Of a stretch of 64,000 nucleotides of DNA, positions 31,107 to 41,384 are shown in pieces. Under the pieces are notes generated by a model. The model was not told the origin of the DNA. It worked only from the letters and a program-made list of their open reading frames with translations, and made no database searches. The DNA lies in assembly GCA_964539395.1 (NCBI GenBank), contig CAZIIU010000011.1, forward strand, positions 15,102 through 79,101, given 5' to 3'. Each line of letters opens with the position of its first letter. Within the stretch, counting starts at the first letter, position 1. The DNA is from M55B112 sp964539395. Its GTDB lineage: Bacteria; Bacteroidota; Bacteroidia; Bacteroidales; GCA-2748055. Made by a program: the position numbers and the translations under genes.

Positions 31107-34100
31107 TTATCTCCTTGTTAACCGGCCATCCGATACGATGTCTCCAACCACCGGAGTAGCATGTTTTGTAATACTCTCAACACTGCCTGCCGAGCATCCC
31201 GAACCGGAGGTGGCAGTTACTTCAACTGTCCCGGCAACCGTACCTGTCCATGACACAGTTACCTCAGTACCGGTATCCGATCCGGTTATAGTCCCCCCAC
31301 TAACAACCCACAGATAGCTCATTCCCGCTTCCGGAACAACTGAATAGGTCGCCTCAGCAGGAGTGCACACCTCTGTATCGCCACTGATAACCGGGGATGC
31401 AATTTCTTCAACTGTAACCACCGCATTTACTCCGGAGGTTGTGTTGCAGTCACCCTCGGCACGTACATAATAGGTTGTTGTTACTGCCGGATCAACAGTA
31501 AGGGTAACCCCATCAGGTCCGGCTGAAACTGTATATGCTGCATCCAGATACCACTTCCATGAAGCGCCGCTTCCCAGACTTCCTCCGGTTACAGTAAGTG
31601 TTTTGGAAGTTCCCTGACATGTATTATTGTTTATGACATTGATCGCGGTGGGCGCAACCGAGGCAGTACCGGTAACCTCTACCTCAATGCTATCTGTTAT
31701 CGTACAATTGGTTGCACCTGCATCCGTAACAACAACCCTGTACCAGCCAGCGTTTCTGCCTGTGATTACTGGCGTTACATCACCGGTTGGTGCCCCGTTC
31801 CTAAACCAGTTATAGAAATAGGCTGTCGAAGTTCCACCTGAGGCATTTGCTGTAATAGTTGCGTCGCTCACCCCTGAACACGATTCATCCGTCTTCAGCA
31901 TGGAGAGCAGCAGCGGCGGATCCTCACTGACCGTAAATGACCTGGAAATGGTCGTAGCAGGATCACCATCGTCGGTCACTGTCACTGCATACACTCCCGG
32001 TCCCAGACCTGTCAGCGAAGAACCGGTTTCAATCATAGGAACGCCATCGAATGTCCAGCTGTAACCGTACCCCGTCTGGGTTCCTCCCCGGGCCAGAACG
32101 TTGACAGTACCGTCATTTTCACCGTGACAGGTTACGTCGGTCCCTGAAATATCTGCAGCAAGCGGATTGCCCTGTACACACAAGGTGAAAGTTCCGGAGG
32201 TAAGATCATCGTCCACCGAAATATAGTAGTTGTTCCCTGCTGTGAGTGTATCCAGGCTGAGTGTTACCGTACCGGTATTTGTGGTCCACCTGGCACAACC
32301 CACCTCAACGCCACTTTCGTTCCATACCGAAACCTGCTGTCTGCGCATTGAGCCATATACTGTACCCGTCTTCACTTTAACCAGCAGGTTGCTTGTGATG
32401 GCGGTCAGCCTGAACCATACATTCTTATTCTCTGTGCCGGTCCAGCAACTGCCCTGTTGCCTGTCGGCCGTCGCAAAAAGATTGGAAAACTCCCCATCTG
32501 CAGAGCAGTAATTATTTACATCCGTAAGTACCAGTGCCCCGTCGTGATAATCGAAATCCACAGAATCGGAAATACACATGGTAAATGAACCTGAAGTCCT
32601 GTCATCATCCACTGAAAGATAGTACCAGTCACCCACTGTCAGGGCATCAGTCTGCATGATAACAGACCCGGTATTATTTACCCAGGTGGCACATGCAATC
32701 TCATTATCAGATGCGTCCCACAAAGCTACCTGTTGCCGCCGCATCGACCCATAAACTGTCCCCGTGCTTATTCTTACCCTTAACTCCTCATTCTCGGCCT
32801 GGAACCTGAACCAGACGTTTTTATTGTCTTCACCGGTCCAGCAGCTTCCCTGACTGCCATCATCTGTAGCCTGATAGTTCGAATATCCGGTTTCCGGATA
32901 GCAACCGTATCTATGTTGTACTTCAACCGCTCCCGCCTTGTAGTCATAGTCAGCCTTGTCGCTCATACACAATGAGAACGAACCGCTCACATAATCGTCA
33001 TCTACCGAGATGTAGTACCAGTTGCCTGCAGTCAGGGAATCAATACTCATGGTGGTAGTGCCCCTGTCGACAAGTCGTCCCACACACTTCATCTCATCAC
33101 CGTTTTCGTTCCAAATAGCCATCTGCCCCCTGCGCAGGCTACCGAAAATATTACCAGTTTTCAGGCTCACTGTGACCTCCGGACCGGTAGCCAGGAATCT
33201 AAACCAGACATTCTTATTCAAGGTTCCGCTCCAGCAACTACCCATGAGCTCATCATTCGTGGCATCAATATTGGTATAGGCAGCGTCGGCCGAACACCAT
33301 TCCGCATGTGGCACCTCAACGGCGCCAGCTTTGTAGTCATAACCTACCGCATCTTCAATACATAAAGTAAAGGATCCTGCCCGGTTATTGTCATCAACTG
33401 AAATCCAGTACCATTCTCCAACAGTCAGTGTATCCAGGCTCATTACAGTGGTTCCCTCATAATTCACCGGTCCGACACACTGTATCACCTCCTTATTACT
33501 GTTCCAGAGGGCCATCTGTCCCCGGCGCTGGCTGCCATATATATTTCCGTTTTTAAGTGTTACAGTAATAAACGGGGAGGTCGCCTGGAAGGTGAACCAG
33601 ACATTCTTGTTTTCGGTGCCCGACCAGCAGGGAGCCATGGTTTCATCGTCCGTAGCGTAGTAGTTTGTATATGCAGCATCTGGGGAACACCCCTCATCAT
33701 GGGACAAAACCCTTGCTCCATCCCAAAAATCATAGTTCAGTTCATCTTCAATACAAAGCGTAAATGAGCCACTTATTCTGTCATCATCCACGGATATGTA
33801 GTACCAGTCATCCACCGTAAGCGTATCGATACTCATCACTGTAGTGCCGTAATCCACGATCCTGCCAACACACTTCACTTCCATACCATCTTCCCGCCAA
33901 ACAGCCATCTGACCACGGCGCATCGTACCGTACACTGTTCCAGTTTTCAATCTCAGCGTAAGATAGGGGGTGTTCGCCCGGAACTTGAACCATACATTCT
34001 TATTCTCTGTTCCCGACCAACAACTGCCCATCGACTGGTCGGCCGTTGCATGGTAATTTGTATAGGCTTCTTCAGCCGAGCAACCTGCGTCGTGCGCCAG

Positions 34101-37100
34101 TTCAACAGCACCTTCCCGGTAGTCAAAAGTAGGCTGGTCATCTATGCAGAGTGTGAAATCATTGCTGGTACGATTATCGTCTACCGACAGGTAATATACG
34201 TGTCCTGCAGTAAGCGTGTCTGCACTCAGTTCAAGGGTTCCATAGTTAATAACCGGACCGGCACATGCCACTTCGGTCCCGTCGTCCCTCCAGAGTGCCA
34301 TTTGCGGCCTGCGCATATCACCATAAACATTGCCGGTCCGAAGCCTTATGTTGATAAACCGGTTGCTGGCCGTGAACCTGAACCAGACATTTTTATTTTC
34401 AGTTCCACCCCAGCAGCTTCCCATCGCTTCGTCTGCGGTGGCCCAGAAATTGGAAAACTGCTCATTGGCCGAGCACCAGTTACTGATATCTGTAAGTTCG
34501 TATGCACCTGCTTTATAGTCATAATCCGGACTGTCGTCCGTGCAGATGGTGAAGCTGCTGCTGACCCTGTCGTCATCCACGCTGAACCAGTAAGAATGTC
34601 CCACTGTAAGTGTATCTGTCTGCAGAATCACCGTTCCCTGGTTTCCGGACCATACTGCGCACCCCACCTCCACATCTGCTTCGTTAAACAGTGCAATCTG
34701 CTGACGTTGCATGTTGCCATAGACCGTTCCGGTCTTCACAGAGATTTTTGCAAAAGGAGTTTCGGCAGTAAAATTGAACCAGACATTTTTGTTCTCCGTA
34801 CCGGTCCAGCAAGAACCGGCGGCTTCGTCTGCCGTTGCATGAATATTGCTGAATGCCTCATCTGCTGAACACCACTGGGTAAGATCCGTAATTTCATACG
34901 CGCTGCGCCTGTAATCAAAGTCAGTTTCATCATCAATACAGATGGTGAATGAACCGCTGTTACGGTCATCATCAATCCCGATCCAGTACCAGTTACCTGC
35001 TGTAAGACTGTCCGATTGCAGTACCACCGTGCCGGTATTGCCTGTCCAGACTGAACAACCCACCTCATCTCCCATAATGTTCCAGAGTCCGATTTGTTGT
35101 CGCTGCATCGATCCGAAGGCGCCTCCGGTGGTAACAGATATTTTTATCTCCTTACCGGTAGCCAGGAATTTGAACCATGCATTTTTGAAGGTTGAACCGG
35201 TCCAGCAATTACCACTTCGGGTATCCTCCGGAACGGTGGAGTTGGCAAATCCTGCATCCGGTGAACACCAGTCTGATATGTCGGTCAGTTCATAGGCACC
35301 CGGTGGATAATCGTATATCACATCATCGTCGAGGCACAACGAGAAGGTCCCTGATGTTCCGTCATCATCTACCGAAATAAAATACTCTTCACCCGGATTA
35401 AGAGAGGTTGCATTGATGGTTAAAGTATCTGAACCACTGTATACGGTGCACTCCAGCTCATTTCCGGCCGCATCCCAGAGGGCCATCTGTGGGTTGGTCA
35501 TGCTGCCGGATATCCCTCCTGTCTTAAGAACTATCGCTACATTCGAGGAATTAGGATTAAATTTAAACCAGACATTTCTGTTCTCTCCACCTGTCCAGCA
35601 GCTTCCCTGTGCTTCATCTGCCGTAGCAATAGAGTTGGTATATAGTGCATCAGCTGAGCACCACCCATTGAAGTCCGACAGCTCAATGGCACCGGCCTTA
35701 AAATCATTTACCAGTTGATCCTTCAAACAGACCGTAAAAGTTCCCCTGTAACCTGTACCGGAATAATTATCAACAGAAATATAGTACCAGTTCCCAACAG
35801 AAAGAGTGGTTGAAGAAACCTCCACATCCGACTCGTTGACCTGGTAAATATTACAATCGACCTCATTCAGCATATCATCCCACAGTGCCACCATCAGCCG
35901 GTCCACATCACCCTCGGCACCATAAGTCCTGATATGTGCCGACACACTGGTGGTGGTTGCCTGGAACCTGAACCAGCGGTTATAATTCGGACCATTTGGC
36001 CAGCAGGAGGGACGGGATTCATCCGGGGTTGCGGTCACAGTAGAGAACTGTGCCAGATCCGAGCACCAGTTGTCAAGGTCCGTGATCGTTTCGGCTCCAT
36101 CCTTGAAATCGTAGCTCAGTTTATCATCTGTACATAAGGTGAATGTACCTCGGCGGTTAGTGTGCTCGTAATTATCAACCACAATGTAATACCAGTCACC
36201 GTTTACAAGATCAAATGTATCTGTTGTAATCTCAATATCCTGGTAATCATTTATATACCTGCTACAAGCCTTCTCGTTACCTGCCGAATCATACAGGGCC
36301 AGCAACGGGGAACGCAACGTTCCGTAGGAGCCACCGGTACGTAACACCGCAGTAAAATCGGTAGAAACAGCCCGGAACTTAAACCAACGGTTGAAGTTTG
36401 GACCGGAGTTCCAGCAGGAGGCGCGCAACTCATCTGCAGATGCACCGACCGTTGTAAATTCCTGAAGCCCTGAACACCAGTTGTCGTAATTCGTTATCTC
36501 AAAGGCGCCCGATTTGAAATCATAATCAATTGTATCATAGATGCATAGGGAGAAGGTCCCCCTGTATCCCGGGTTAGAATGATTGTCGACGGATACATAG
36601 TAGGTCTGGCCTGGTGCTAAAGTGTCCGATGCAGTGTTGATATCGGAATAATCATCAATGTACCTGGTACTTGCAACCTCCGTACCCTCTTCCGACCAGA
36701 TGGCCACAAAGGGATAGCGCAGAGATCCCTCATCTCCTCCTGTCTTTACAACCACATTGGCTATAGTTCCGGGAGCGGTAAACTTAAACCAGCGGTTATA
36801 ATTCGGACCACTGTTCCATGTCGAACCACGCAGCTCATCAGGTGTTGCATCGATGGTTGTAAATGCCTGTAAAGAAGAGCACCAGCCTCCATTAATATTC
36901 ACCTCAACAGCGGCCATTTTAAAGTCATAATCGACCGTGTCCGTGACGCATAATGTAAATGTCCCGCGGTACCCCAGGTTGCCTAGATGATCCACAGCGA
37001 TATAGTACCAGTTGCCCACGATGAGTGAATCTGAACCAACGCTCACATCGCTGTAATCACTGGTATACCTGGCACTGGCGAGCTCAACATCATTTTCATT

Positions 37101-40100
37101 GAAGATGGCAATATACCCATACCGCAGACTCCCCTCCAGTCCGCCTGTTTTTAACTCCGCCCTGACCAGGCTGGTAGTTGCCTGGAATTTAAACCATCGG
37201 TTATAGTTCGGACCGCTGTTCCAGGCAGATCCAGGCAACCTGTCGGGAGTCGCCCCTATTGTAGTGTATGCAGCTTCCGCAGAACACCAGTCAGAAGTAT
37301 GCGGAACTTCAAGAGCCGCCTCTTTGAAATCATAATCGATTGTGTCGGTAATGCACAGGGAGAATGTTCCCCGGTAACCGGTATTACTGAGATTATCCAC
37401 AGAAACGTAATACCACTCTCCCGGAGTAAGTGACGGTGCACTCACCGTAATATCACTGTAATCATCATTGTACCGTGCACTGGTAATCTCATTACCCGTT
37501 GAGTCCCACAACGCCAGGTATCCATACCGCAATGATCCCTCATCACCGCCGGTCAGCAGGTCAACCTTCACAAACTCCCTGGTTGCCCGGAACCGGAACC
37601 ATCGGTTAAAATTCGGACCACTGTTCCATGCTGTACCTCTTTCTCCATCGGGTGTGGCAGCGATTGTTGTATAGGCCTGCAAGGGTGAACACCAGTAGTC
37701 CAGGTCGGTCAGCTCCTCTGCAGCCTCACGGAAATCGTAATCCACAGTATCGTCAACACATAGTGTGAATGTACCACGGTATCCTGTATTACTTAAATTA
37801 TCTACCGATATATAGTAGGTCTGGCCGGGAACAAGGTCGACCGTACTGACCCTGACCTCATCATACGGAGCGTAATACCGTGCACTAATAATTTCATTAT
37901 CCAGCTCATCCCAGATAGCTATATAACCGTACCGTAGCGTTCCAAAATCGCCACCGGTAAGCACGCTGGCAGTTAACTGGTTGGATGTTGCGGTAAAACT
38001 GAACCAACGGTTGTAATTGGGACCGCTGTTCCAGTTGCTGCCGGCCAGCCGGTCGGATGTTGCTCCAATCGTGGTATATTCAGCATTTTCCGAACACCAG
38101 CCATCTGTTGAGGGCAACCGGACCGCTCCCTCTTTAAAATCGTAACCGATAGAGTCTGCGACGCAAAGTGTGAATGTCCCCTGGTACCCGGTATTACTGT
38201 AGTTGTCTACTGAAATATAATAGAGATCGCCCGGTATCAGTGATACGGAACTGGTAAAAATATCTCCGTATTCACTGTAGTATCTTGCGCTCGATATCTC
38301 GTTACCTGCAGAATCCCAGAGTGCAATGTACCCATACCTTAACGATCCCAGGTCACCTCCGGTTTTCAGATCTGCCTTCACTTCATTGGTGGTTGCCCTG
38401 AACCTGAACCAACGGTTATAATTCGGACCGGTGTTCCAGTTGCTGCCCTTTAACTGGTCGGGAGTGGCCTCAAAAGTAGTAAACGCTGCATCGGCAGAGC
38501 ACCAGTCGTGCGGATCAGCGATCTCGATTGCCCCTTCCCGAAAATCATAATCCACCTTAGTATCGAGACACACGGTGAATGTACCCCTGTATCCACTGTT
38601 TTGGTGGTTATCCACAGAAATATAGTACCAATCCCCCGGGGTAAGACCAACATACTGGATGCGTACATCGTCATAGTCTGAGGAGTAGCGTTTACATGCC
38701 AGCTCATTACCGGTGGAATCCCATACAGCCACCTGTATCCGGCGGATTGTACCTTCAGTTCCCCCGGTCTTCACATCGATGGCCACCTCCCCGGCTGTAG
38801 CACGGAATTTAAACCAGCGGTTGTAGGTCGGACCGTTTACCCAGCAACTACCCGCATCCCTGTCGGCCGATGCAGACAAGGTTGTATAGACAGCTTCAGC
38901 CGAGCACCATGAAGAAAAATGGGGAAGCTCAACAGCCCCCTCCCGGAAATCATAATCGACCTGGTCGTCTACACACAAAGTGAAGGTTCCCCGGTACCCG
39001 CCGCTATTATCATTATCTACAGAAATAAAATACCACTCGCCCGGAACAATTCCTACTGCACCCATTGTAATATCTTCGTAATCCGATATATACTCCTGGC
39101 ATGCCAGGAGGTTGCCGGTCGAATCCCAGAGCGCCAGCCTGGGTCTGCGCAAGGAACCTTCATCTCCGCCTGTCTTCAGTACTACATTAACCTCCTCGGT
39201 GGTTGCCTGAAACATGAACCAGCGATTATAAGCCGGACCGTCGTTCCAACAATCGGGTTTAGGTTCATCGGCAGTGGCGCCAATGGTGGTATACCCGGCA
39301 TCGAGTGAACACCAGTTGTCAATCGAAGGTATAATTCTGGCCCCCGCCATAAAATCATAATCACGCACCTCTGTGAGCAGGGTGTCACTGTTTAAGCAGC
39401 CATTGCCATCTGTATAGGTATAAATGATCTCATGTGCGCCGACACCCGCACCTGCGGGATCAAACTGGTCCCCGGTAATTCCCGGTCCCGAAAATATCCC
39501 GCCAAATGGTGAACCGGTTATTGTAGCAGACGGGTCACTCACATCATACAATGAATCCAATCCGATAAATGAGACAACTGGGAGTGCGAATACCTCTGTT
39601 TGCAAGAGTGCTGTATCTATGCACCCGTTGATGTCTGTTAAAGTATAATAGACATCCTTTATCCCGGGGGCACCAATAGTAAACTCAGCAGTGCCATTAC
39701 CAAGGTCGTTAATTTCATCTCCGGAAAAGAGACCCTCAGGGGCAAGATTTCCCTCTATCGTATCTATGGGTGAATTTGCACAGTAATTTGGAAGCAACCC
39801 CGAAACCGAAAGAACAGGCAATGGATAGACAACAATGGTAATGTCCACTGAATCAATGCATCCATTCACATCGCTGTATACATAGCGAAGGTTGTAATTT
39901 CCATCAGCCGAGGGATCAAACAATACAGAGTCGGTCGTGATGGATGAAAAGCCTGAAGAATACAGAAATGTTCCTCCGGCAGGCAAACCAGTAATCGTAT
40001 CAGCCACTTCCCCGACACAATAGAAAGTATCGGTCCCAGCAATGGAAACTTCGGGCAATGCATGCACCATTGCAGTCACTAAGGCTGTATCGGTGCATCC

Positions 40101-41384
40101 GTTTCCATTGGTATATGTATAGTAAATATCAAAGCTCCCTGCCGCAGCAGGATCAAATACCGCACTGTCCAGACCCAATATTGTCAGTCCGGCCCCTGAA
40201 AGAAATTCACCCCCTGACGGATTGCCCACCAGTGTGTCTGCCATTGAACCCTCGCAGTATCCTTCAGGATCAACACCAAGAATATCTGCAACCGGTAAAG
40301 CATGCACCGTTGTTACTGCTGTTACTGAATCGGTACAACCATACCCATCCGTATAGACATAAGTAAACTGAACTGCTCCCTCTGACACAGGAGAAAACAG
40401 CACACTGTCACCTCCAAGAAGCATATAGTCTGGCGACGGATTAAATACTCCACCTTCGGGCAATCCGTAAATAGTGTCCTGCGGAGCTCCTGCACAATAA
40501 CCGGCTTCAAGTGCTTCGATTGTGACCAGTGGCAAAGGATAAACGGTCGCTGTTACCTTCCCCAGGGCGAAAGAGTCTGCATCCACCTTGAAAGAAACAT
40601 GGTAATCGCCCGAAGAAAATACAGTTAGTGAATCCGAGTTTTCCCCCGGAATCTCAGCATCATTTAAATACCACTGGTAATCAGTACCTGTATCAGTAGT
40701 AGAAAGTATCACTGAGTCTCCAAAACAGAATTCAGCCGGTCCGCTCAATGAAATCTCATAGGAGCCACTCAGGAAAAAATCTCCGAACTCACTTGTTATC
40801 AAGTCCTCATAACCCAGAATACAATCTACACAATTCAAATCGTCATAACTACTTCCGGTCTTCAGATTCGGAACCGGATCGAAAATATAGAGCTGACCAT
40901 CATTGTCAAATGCACCCTGGTTGTCGGCACCTGTCATGATCCACTCTCCGGTGACCACCATAACCCCTCCGTTTGTAACCTCTACCTGGTTTCCGGAGGT
41001 GTAATTCCCCCTGACAATCAGAATGGCGCTCGGACCAATTTCCAGATCAGCATTGTTTCCCAGTGTGAGGTCGCCGTAGATGACCAGGGTATCATAAACA
41101 TACGGATTACCATTGTTAAAATCGAGACTGCCGAACCGGCTGACAAAACCATAGATCCGGACATCATCATTCAGATTGCTGGTACCAGGGGCAGTGCCCG
41201 ATACCCAGGTACCATCCCCACTCCAGTTTCCAGTGTAATTATCGAGGGAGATATGCTGGGCCGAGAGTGACAGTGGGGCTGAAAATAGAAGAATGCCAAC
41301 CAATACCTTTAACGATATTAAAAGCCAACTGACATCTTTTCTGATGTAGGGTGCACGAAAGTATTTGTTTATCAGGTGCGTCAA
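31107..41384 (-). CDS. Giant SprB-like surface adhesin with 18 PPC-like repeats
   Basis: 3425-residue secreted protein. Order: signal peptide ending SLSAQ (about 1-43); a beta-rich N-terminal region (about 45-175); one Ig-like domain (GPAEFCFGDSVILSTTDTGT); five about 80-residue Ig/PKD-like modules each with a YC-G...G(C)xDS signature (about 285-670); 18 tandem modules of about 133 residues resembling pre-peptidase C-terminal (PPC) beta-sandwich domains (about 675-3070; core NRWFKF or NVWFRF, then WYYISVDN, then GTFTLC); two SprB-type repeats (VTCHGENDGTVNVLARGG; about 3075-3225); and Ig/PKD-like end domains. There is no type A or CHU_C sorting domain; it ends VVGDIVSDGRLTRR. By analogy with SprB it could be a motility or attachment adhesin exported by the T9SS (inference). 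Confidence 0.9.
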   Translation of the reverse strand: MTHLINKYFRAPYIRKDVSWLLISLKVLVGILLFSAPLSLSAQHISLDNYTGNWSGDGTWVSGTAPGTSNLNDDVRIYGFVSRFGSLDFNNGNPYVYDTLVIYGDLTLGNNADLEIGPSAILIVRGNYTSGNQVEVTNGGVMVVTGEWIMTGADNQGAFDNDGQLYIFDPVPNLKTGSSYDDLNCVDCILGYEDLITSEFGDFFLSGSYEISLSGPAEFCFGDSVILSTTDTGTDYQWYLNDAEIPGENSDSLTVFSSGDYHVSFKVDADSFALGKVTATVYPLPLVTIEALEAGYCAGAPQDTIYGLPEGGVFNPSPDYMLLGGDSVLFSPVSEGAVQFTYVYTDGYGCTDSVTAVTTVHALPVADILGVDPEGYCEGSMADTLVGNPSGGEFLSGAGLTILGLDSAVFDPAAAGSFDIYYTYTNGNGCTDTALVTAMVHALPEVSIAGTDTFYCVGEVADTITGLPAGGTFLYSSGFSSITTDSVLFDPSADGNYNLRYVYSDVNGCIDSVDITIVVYPLPVLSVSGLLPNYCANSPIDTIEGNLAPEGLFSGDEINDLGNGTAEFTIGAPGIKDVYYTLTDINGCIDTALLQTEVFALPVVSFIGLDSLYDVSDPSATITGSPFGGIFSGPGITGDQFDPAGAGVGAHEIIYTYTDGNGCLNSDTLLTEVRDYDFMAGARIIPSIDNWCSLDAGYTTIGATADEPKPDCWNDGPAYNRWFMFQATTEEVNVVLKTGGDEGSLRRPRLALWDSTGNLLACQEYISDYEDITMGAVGIVPGEWYFISVDNDNSGGYRGTFTLCVDDQVDYDFREGAVELPHFSSWCSAEAVYTTLSASADRDAGSCWVNGPTYNRWFKFRATAGEVAIDVKTGGTEGTIRRIQVAVWDSTGNELACKRYSSDYDDVRIQYVGLTPGDWYYISVDNHQNSGYRGTFTVCLDTKVDYDFREGAIEIADPHDWCSADAAFTTFEATPDQLKGSNWNTGPNYNRWFRFRATTNEVKADLKTGGDLGSLRYGYIALWDSAGNEISSARYYSEYGDIFTSSVSLIPGDLYYISVDNYSNTGYQGTFTLCVADSIGYDFKEGAVRLPSTDGWCSENAEYTTIGATSDRLAGSNWNSGPNYNRWFSFTATSNQLTASVLTGGDFGTLRYGYIAIWDELDNEIISARYYAPYDEVRVSTVDLVPGQTYYISVDNLSNTGYRGTFTLCVDDTVDYDFREAAEELTDLDYWCSPLQAYTTIAATPDGERGTAWNSGPNFNRWFRFRATREFVKVDLLTGGDEGSLRYGYLALWDSTGNEITSARYNDDYSDITVSAPSLTPGEWYYVSVDNLSNTGYRGTFSLCITDTIDYDFKEAALEVPHTSDWCSAEAAYTTIGATPDRLPGSAWNSGPNYNRWFKFQATTSLVRAELKTGGLEGSLRYGYIAIFNENDVELASARYTSDYSDVSVGSDSLIVGNWYYIAVDHLGNLGYRGTFTLCVTDTVDYDFKMAAVEVNINGGWCSSLQAFTTIDATPDELRGSTWNSGPNYNRWFKFTAPGTIANVVVKTGGDEGSLRYPFVAIWSEEGTEVASTRYIDDYSDINTASDTLAPGQTYYVSVDNHSNPGYRGTFSLCIYDTIDYDFKSGAFEITNYDNWCSGLQEFTTVGASADELRASCWNSGPNFNRWFKFRAVSTDFTAVLRTGGSYGTLRSPLLALYDSAGNEKACSRYINDYQDIEITTDTFDLVNGDWYYIVVDNYEHTNRRGTFTLCTDDKLSYDFKDGAETITDLDNWCSDLAQFSTVTATPDESRPSCWPNGPNYNRWFRFQATTTSVSAHIRTYGAEGDVDRLMVALWDDMLNEVDCNIYQVNESDVEVSSTTLSVGNWYYISVDNYSGTGYRGTFTVCLKDQLVNDFKAGAIELSDFNGWCSADALYTNSIATADEAQGSCWTGGENRNVWFKFNPNSSNVAIVLKTGGISGSMTNPQMALWDAAGNELECTVYSGSDTLTINATSLNPGEEYFISVDDDGTSGTFSLCLDDDVIYDYPPGAYELTDISDWCSPDAGFANSTVPEDTRSGNCWTGSTFKNAWFKFLATGKEIKISVTTGGAFGSMQRQQIGLWNIMGDEVGCSVWTGNTGTVVLQSDSLTAGNWYWIGIDDDRNSGSFTICIDDETDFDYRRSAYEITDLTQWCSADEAFSNIHATADEAAGSCWTGTENKNVWFNFTAETPFAKISVKTGTVYGNMQRQQIALFNEADVEVGCAVWSGNQGTVILQTDTLTVGHSYWFSVDDDRVSSSFTICTDDSPDYDYKAGAYELTDISNWCSANEQFSNFWATADEAMGSCWGGTENKNVWFRFTASNRFINIRLRTGNVYGDMRRPQMALWRDDGTEVACAGPVINYGTLELSADTLTAGHVYYLSVDDNRTSNDFTLCIDDQPTFDYREGAVELAHDAGCSAEEAYTNYHATADQSMGSCWSGTENKNVWFKFRANTPYLTLRLKTGTVYGTMRRGQMAVWREDGMEVKCVGRIVDYGTTVMSIDTLTVDDWYYISVDDDRISGSFTLCIEDELNYDFWDGARVLSHDEGCSPDAAYTNYYATDDETMAPCWSGTENKNVWFTFQATSPFITVTLKNGNIYGSQRRGQMALWNSNKEVIQCVGPVNYEGTTVMSLDTLTVGEWYWISVDDNNRAGSFTLCIEDAVGYDYKAGAVEVPHAEWCSADAAYTNIDATNDELMGSCWSGTLNKNVWFRFLATGPEVTVSLKTGNIFGSLRRGQMAIWNENGDEMKCVGRLVDRGTTTMSIDSLTAGNWYYISVDDDYVSGSFSLCMSDKADYDYKAGAVEVQHRYGCYPETGYSNYQATDDGSQGSCWTGEDNKNVWFRFQAENEELRVRISTGTVYGSMRRQQVALWDASDNEIACATWVNNTGSVIMQTDALTVGDWYYLSVDDDRTSGSFTMCISDSVDFDYHDGALVLTDVNNYCSADGEFSNLFATADRQQGSCWTGTENKNVWFRLTAITSNLLVKVKTGTVYGSMRRQQVSVWNESGVEVGCARWTTNTGTVTLSLDTLTAGNNYYISVDDDLTSGTFTLCVQGNPLAADISGTDVTCHGENDGTVNVLARGGTQTGYGYSWTFDGVPMIETGSSLTGLGPGVYAVTVTDDGDPATTISRSFTVSEDPPLLLSMLKTDESCSGVSDATITANASGGTSTAYFYNWFRNGAPTGDVTPVITGRNAGWYRVVVTDAGATNCTITDSIEVEVTGTASVAPTAINVINNNTCQGTSKTLTVTGGSLGSGASWKWYLDAAYTVSAGPDGVTLTVDPAVTTTYYVRAEGDCNTTSGVNAVVTVEEIASPVISGDTEVCTPAEATYSVVPEAGMSYLWVVSGGTITGSDTGTEVTVSWTGTVAGTVEVTATSGSGCSAGSVESITKHATPVVGDIVSDGRLTRR
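32170..39365 (-). repeat. Array of 18 tandem PPC-like protein repeats (about 400 bp each)
   Basis: Eighteen diverged modules of about 133 codons, each starting near (D/N)YD(F/Y)..GA and ending GTFTLC..D. Modules 1-9 (about 35712-39365) carry GPNYNRWF; modules 10-18 (about 32170-35711) carry TENKNVWF, so there are two subfamilies in two blocks. Copies are not identical, so the array is not an assembly artefact. Confidence 0.9.

Noticed and set aside
30220..31109. PKD-like gene and giant adhesin as one frameshifted gene
   Set aside because: The small protein has its own signal peptide and the giant gene ends in a clean stop with a non-coding junction.
32170..39365. Adhesin repeats as an assembly artefact
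   Set aside because: Modules differ from each other throughout, so mis-assembly of identical units does not apply.
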